Both the position numbers and the translations under genes were made by a program. Below, in pieces: positions 6,477 to 9,314 of a stretch of DNA of 9,314 nt (position 1 is its first letter; the number at the start of each line of letters is the position of its first letter). The notes under the pieces are model-generated. The model had not been told where the DNA came from, searched no databases, and saw only the letters and a program-made list of their open reading frames with translations. The stretch comes from Polaromonas sp. GTDB lineage: Bacteria > Pseudomonadota > Gammaproteobacteria > Burkholderiales > Burkholderiaceae_C. The stretch lies in NCBI GenBank assembly GCA_028292345.1, contig JAQGMN010000068.1, positions 1-9,314 of the forward strand, read 5' to 3'.

Positions 6477-6530
6477 CCTGTTTTTATAGCTATAAACCCT
6501 TTGCGGGTAAGCGTAAACGGCCTGTTTTTC
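6477..6530 (+). repeat. Interspersed intergenic repeat, copy 2 (TATAGCT type)
   Basis: It contains a perfect 14-bp palindrome TTTATAGCTATAAA (6483-6496), a small hairpin ACCC-TTTGC-GGGT (6496-6508), and the conserved tail AAGCGTAAACGGCCTGTTT. It has the same plus-strand orientation as copy 1 at 4288-4341. It lies in the 102-bp gap between the dikinase-like gene and the CoA-transferase gene, so it may influence the 3' end of the former or the promoter of the latter. No separate clear promoter for the CoA-transferase was found in this gap. Confidence 0.65.
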
Positions 6531-6538
6531 TATAAATT

Positions 6539-8488
6539 TCATGGTTTGGGTGGCGCCGTGCTCCGGTCCACGTAGGGGCGCGCCTGCAGCAGCGCGATGC
6601 GCTCGCCCACGGTGGCCCATTCGATGTCCTGGTCCACGCCGTGGAACAGCTGCTTGACGGCTGCGCCGACGCCGGCCAGGCGCAGCACCAGCGCGTCGTT
6701 CAGCACGATGCGGCCGGCCTCGACCGGCACTTCCTTCACGCCGCCGCTGGCATTGAGCTGCAGCGCGGTGGTGTCGGCCGACCGGCTGAGCACCTGGATG
6801 GCCTTGGACCAGCTCGAATACATGACCTGCTCGGCCACCCGCTCGCCTTCGACCACCCGGATGCCGATGCCGCGCTTGGCCGAGATGTAGGTGACGTGCC
6901 AGCCGGTGGCGGTGAACGGGTCGCGCGTGATCATCACGCCGGCATTGGCCGCGTCGATGGCGGCCTGCACGAAAACGCCCATCATCACCGCGTCGCTGCG
7001 AAAGCGCGCCGCGCTGCGCGCTTCCCAGGCTTCAAAGTTGAACACCGAGGCCCAGACCGTCTTCACCGCGCGCTCCAGCGCCTCGCCGGTCTTCACATTC
7101 GGCACGGTGGAATAGAGGCCGGCGCCGCTGAAGCCCGGCAAGTCCTCGGAATTGGACGAGCTGCGCACGAACACGCCCTGGCCGCCCAGCTGGCCTTGCC
7201 AGCGCGCCTGCCATTCGGCCGCCGTGGCGCGGTCCACCGGCCACTGCACGATCTCGCCGCGCAGCCGGGCCAGCGCCTCCTTGCGAACCTTGGGGTCGGT
7301 GCCAAAGCCCGGCAGCCGCTGCATTTGCGCCACCCGGTCGGCCAGGCGGTGGGCGCGCATGAAGCGGTCGTAATGCGAAAAGGGAATGCAGAAACCATCG
7401 GGAACAAAGGTGTCCGCAATGCCCACCGCCTGCAAGGCGCCCAGGTTGGCGGCCTTGGCGCCGCATTGCGCGCTGTGCCGGGGCCGCAGGGCGACCAGCG
7501 GCCACAGCCGGGTTTCATTCAGGTCGGGCCTGGCGGTTGACACCATTTCTTGGCGGTTCAACTTGGTTTGGCGAAGCTGCCAGGCCGCGATTTCCGGCGG
7601 CGTCAGCCGGCGCAGCTCGTAGCCCGAGGCCGCCACCTTCAGCTCGACCCATTGCCCCTCGTGCTGGCGCAGCAAACCGGCCGCATCGCGCAAGTAGGCA
7701 TTTGGAATGCCCCAGCCCTTGGCCAGCAGATTGACATGCGACAGCACGGTCGAGGCCCGTTCGGTCAGCACGCCGGCGACGGGCGGAAGGCTGAGCGGCA
7801 CCTGCCGGAGCAGGGCAATGTCGCCCGGCCGCAGCGTGTCCGCGTCGCCGGCTTGCTCGACGATGCGCAGCCGGCCGGTGGCCGTGCCCGGGTTGAGCGC
7901 CATGAAGGCTTGCCCGCGAATCAGCGATTCCTGCGTCACGAAGGCCAGGCCCGTCTTCTGCGCCAGGCGGTCGTGCAGCGTCGAGCTGGTCTTGAGCTTT
8001 AGGGGCGCGAAAAAGCTGGCCTTGAGCATCTGGTCGGCCTGGCGCAGCAGCGGCTCGGTCAGCTGGTCGCCTTCCCAGAATTCGTAGGTGAAGCCGGCCA
8101 GGCCGGGCTGCCGGCTGAGCGTGCCGAACACAAAGCGGCGGTCGGGCCGCAGGTAGTTGCTTTTGATGGCCTGCTCGTCGGCGCGCGGCGTCAAGCCGGT
8201 CTGGCGCACGAAATGCTCGTGCAGGCCAAAGCGCGGCGTGTTGATGTAATGCAGGCGCGCCGGGTTGGGCAGCCGGTCGATGGCGAACATCACATGCGCC
8301 AGCGCCATCGCCGTGCCGGGGTTGTGGACGCGGGCCAGCGCGTCGAATTCGGCCTGGCTGCGCAGGGCGGGCAGGGCATCGGGCACGCGGACCGGCGCCT
8401 GGCTGGCGGCCGGCGCCGGCTGGGCCTGCACGCCAGGCGCCATGCACAGCCCGGCCAGCAGAGGCAAAAGCGGAAGGGCGAATTTCAT
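6539..8488 (-). CDS. Exported dikinase-like protein: GWD-type phosphohistidine segment plus PPDK/PEP-synthase ATP-binding domain, 649 aa
   Basis: Residues 1-22 look like a Sec signal peptide (MKF, hydrophobic 4-19, cleavage after VQA). LAGLC is not a proper lipobox. Residues 30-205 form an N-terminal domain I do not recognise. Residues 219-293 resemble a swivelling phosphohistidine domain, with GVLTERASTVLSHVNLLAKG and H251 in VLSHV, as in plant glucan water dikinase. From about 340 to 640 lies a PPDK N-terminal-type ATP-binding domain: GAKAANLG (K345), VRSSSNSEDLPGFSGAG (R442), GVMITRDPFT (517-526), and DIEW through LLQARP with D621, E623 and Q635. The E-to-Q spacing of 12 equals that of PPDK. 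No PEP/pyruvate barrel domain follows, so it is not a PEP synthase. The substrate is unknown. If Met16 were the true start, the protein would be cytosolic. The Shine-Dalgarno is poor. It appears to be transcribed on its own. Confidence 0.88.
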   Translation of the reverse strand: MKFALPLLPLLAGLCMAPGVQAQPAPAASQAPVRVPDALPALRSQAEFDALARVHNPGTAMALAHVMFAIDRLPNPARLHYINTPRFGLHEHFVRQTGLTPRADEQAIKSNYLRPDRRFVFGTLSRQPGLAGFTYEFWEGDQLTEPLLRQADQMLKASFFAPLKLKTSSTLHDRLAQKTGLAFVTQESLIRGQAFMALNPGTATGRLRIVEQAGDADTLRPGDIALLRQVPLSLPPVAGVLTERASTVLSHVNLLAKGWGIPNAYLRDAAGLLRQHEGQWVELKVAASGYELRRLTPPEIAAWQLRQTKLNRQEMVSTARPDLNETRLWPLVALRPRHSAQCGAKAANLGALQAVGIADTFVPDGFCIPFSHYDRFMRAHRLADRVAQMQRLPGFGTDPKVRKEALARLRGEIVQWPVDRATAAEWQARWQGQLGGQGVFVRSSSNSEDLPGFSGAGLYSTVPNVKTGEALERAVKTVWASVFNFEAWEARSAARFRSDAVMMGVFVQAAIDAANAGVMITRDPFTATGWHVTYISAKRGIGIRVVEGERVAEQVMYSSWSKAIQVLSRSADTTALQLNASGGVKEVPVEAGRIVLNDALVLRLAGVGAAVKQLFHGVDQDIEWATVGERIALLQARPYVDRSTAPPKP

Positions 8489-8719
8489 GGCGTGGCTGGC
8501 GTTGCTTGGATGTAAGGCTAAAGCGCAGTTTAGGGCGAACCACTGCGGGTTTCAATCAGCCTTGCTTCCCGGCTTGTTGCAAGCCATGCGGCATATTGCT
8601 CCTTAATCCATGGCTGTAAACGCAAGCCAGCCTTGCGGAGGAGGCATTTTTGATTCTTTAAAACACCTTCGTGCGCAGCGCTGCCGGTTGACGCCATCGC
8701 GCAATGCCCGGCCGGCGCT
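8489..8719. other. 231-bp gap between cynS and the dikinase-like gene
   Basis: It should hold the 3' end of the cynS transcript and the promoter of the dikinase-like gene, both read on the minus strand. I find no convincing promoter. An inverted repeat, CGCAAG (8621-8626) with CTTGCG (8632-8637) around a 5-nt loop, is present; neither strand has an ideal T-tract after it. A consensus-like AAGGAG (minus strand, 8604-8599) precedes an ATG at 8594 that opens only a 12-codon reading frame ending at 8556. Confidence 0.4.
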
Positions 8720-9163
8720 TCAGTACTGCTTGTACGGCAGGAACTTGCCCGACAGCACCACGTTGACGCGGTCGCCCTTGGGGTCGGGCTGACGCACGAT
8801 GTCCATCGAAAAATCAATCGCGCTCATGATGCCGTCGCCGAATTCCTCGTGGATCAGCTCCTTGATGGTCGTGCCGTAGACGCTGACGATCTCGTACCAG
8901 CGGTAGATCAGCGGGTCGGTCGGCACGGCGGTGGCTAAAGAGCCTTTGTAGGGCACGACCTGAAGCCATTTGCGCTCTTCCTCGCTCAGGCCGAAGATGT
9001 CGCCGACGATGGCGGCCTGCGCCGGGTCGAACGTCATCTGGCCCAGGCAGCCGGCCGTGACCCATTCCTTGCTCAAGCCGACGGCCTGGGCCACCGATTC
9101 CCAGGTGATGCCCTGGCTGACCTTGGCGGTGATGATTTTTTCGGTGATGTCGTTGCGGTTCAT
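8720..9163 (-). CDS. cynS: Cyanate hydratase (cyanase), 147 aa
   Basis: Cyanase converts cyanate and bicarbonate to ammonia and CO2 by way of carbamate. It is a cytosolic homodecamer that detoxifies cyanate and yields usable nitrogen. Residues 1-75 form the helical HTH-like N-terminal domain; the C-terminal catalytic domain follows. The three catalytic residues are visible: R88 and E91 in LIYRWYEIVSVYGTT, and S114 in GDGIMSAIDF. Their spacing (3 and 23) equals that of E. coli R96, E99 and S122. The end, GKFLPYKQY, is typical. The start at 9163 (MNRNDITEKI) fits the family; the in-frame extension to 9208 adds 15 unrelated residues. No carbonic anhydrase (cynT) or cyanate/nitrate transporter gene is adjacent within the window, which differs from the E. 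coli cynTSX arrangement. Confidence 0.96.
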   Translation of the reverse strand: MNRNDITEKIITAKVSQGITWESVAQAVGLSKEWVTAGCLGQMTFDPAQAAIVGDIFGLSEEERKWLQVVPYKGSLATAVPTDPLIYRWYEIVSVYGTTIKELIHEEFGDGIMSAIDFSMDIVRQPDPKGDRVNVVLSGKFLPYKQY

Positions 9164-9192
9164 GGCGGCTTTCGGCAGGGGTTGAAGGAATG

Positions 9193-9236
9193 GCCGGGCA
9201 TCTTGCAAGCATCGTGCCCGGCGCGGGGCCGCGCCG
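9193..9236 (-). promoter_or_regulatory. Overlapping inverted repeats upstream of cynS
   Basis: A perfect 8-bp inverted repeat (GCCGGGCA 9193-9200, TGCCCGGC 9215-9222) encloses the 8-bp palindrome CTTGCAAG (9202-9209). A second perfect 7-bp hairpin (CGGCGCG 9219-9225, CGCGCCG 9230-9236) shares four bases with the first, so the two stems cannot form at once. They lie 30-73 bp before the cynS start. They may be an operator or a leader structure; this is inference. Confidence 0.4.
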
Positions 9237-9300
9237 ATTGCCTGTAAAGTGCAGGGCCTGCTGGTGGGCAGCAGTTTTTGACAAGGTCAGGACGCGCTTC

Positions 9301-9314
9301 ATGCTCCAATTTTC
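9301..9314 (+). CDS. Possible start of a divergent gene, cut off by the window end
   Basis: An ATG at 9301 opens a frame reading M-L-Q-F to the window edge. AGGA (9289-9292) lies 8 nt upstream, a good ribosome-binding spacing, and the region between it and cynS is laid out like a divergent promoter. Only four codons are visible, so the product cannot be named and the call is tentative. Confidence 0.3.

Noticed and set aside
5222..6535. A 437-codon plus-strand open frame opposite the CoA-transferase.
   Set aside because: It is a shadow with His/Gln/Val/Gly bias and no family match; the minus strand clearly encodes the transferase.
6539..8488. Annotation as phosphoenolpyruvate synthase.
   Set aside because: The PEP-binding barrel is missing and the domain order is reversed; only the ATP-binding domain is shared.
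8556..8594. A 12-codon minus-strand reading frame with a strong AAGGAG ribosome-binding site at the right spacing, upstream of the dikinase-like gene.
   Set aside because: Too short to judge; the peptide shows no leader-peptide feature such as a run of one amino acid, and no attenuator follows it. It may be chance.
8530..8719. A minus-strand open frame after cynS with a plausible protein-like tail (WIKEQYAAWLATSREARL).
   Set aside because: It begins as a shadow frame inside cynS, has no start of its own with good support, and I recognise no family. A gene remnant is possible but not supported.
1..9314. CRISPR arrays, tRNA or rRNA genes, insertion sequences, phage or plasmid genes.
   Set aside because: No regularly spaced direct repeats, cloverleaf structures, transposase or integrase motifs were seen on either strand.

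Overview
The window is GC-rich (apart from AT-rich intergenic patches) and its genes look like those of a betaproteobacterium of the order Burkholderiales, most likely Comamonadaceae of the Polaromonas/Rhodoferax type. The reasons are the gene families present, the OmpW and KGG-repeat protein types, an FNR/Anr-type promoter, and two copies of a short TATAGCT-containing intergenic repeat of a kind I associate with that family. This placement is inference; there is no rRNA in the window to confirm it.

Layout. The plus strand carries the left half. It starts with the 3' part of metY (O-acetylhomoserine sulfhydrylase, cut by the window edge) and a GC-rich hairpin. Next are two small stress-type genes, a KGG-repeat protein and a 106-residue protein of unknown function. 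Then comes ompW, an outer-membrane beta-barrel gene with a well-spaced candidate FNR/Anr promoter and a strong intrinsic terminator, followed by a DUF445 membrane protein gene. The minus strand carries the right half. Reading leftward from the right edge it holds cynS (cyanase), a secreted dikinase-like protein of 649 residues, a CaiB/BaiF-type CoA-transferase, and an alpha/beta-hydrolase coupled to the transferase by a 1-nt stop/start overlap. At the far right edge a divergent plus-strand gene may begin.

How the genes fit together. The CoA-transferase and hydrolase form a clear two-gene unit, probably for activating and processing an organic acid or ester. The two small stress genes may be co-transcribed. 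ompW appears to be controlled by oxygen through FNR/Anr. cynS detoxifies cyanate and appears to stand alone. No pathway links all the genes; the window reads as ordinary chromosomal housekeeping and accessory genes.

The item most deserving attention is the 649-residue protein. It has a Sec signal peptide, a GWD-like phosphohistidine segment (VLSHV) placed before the ATP-binding domain, and an apparently intact PPDK/PEP-synthase-type ATP-binding domain. That is the domain order of plant alpha-glucan water dikinase, not of PEP synthase or PPDK, and ATP use outside the cytoplasm would be unexpected. Secondary items are the tandem FNR boxes, the interspersed repeat pair, and overlapping inverted repeats upstream of cynS.
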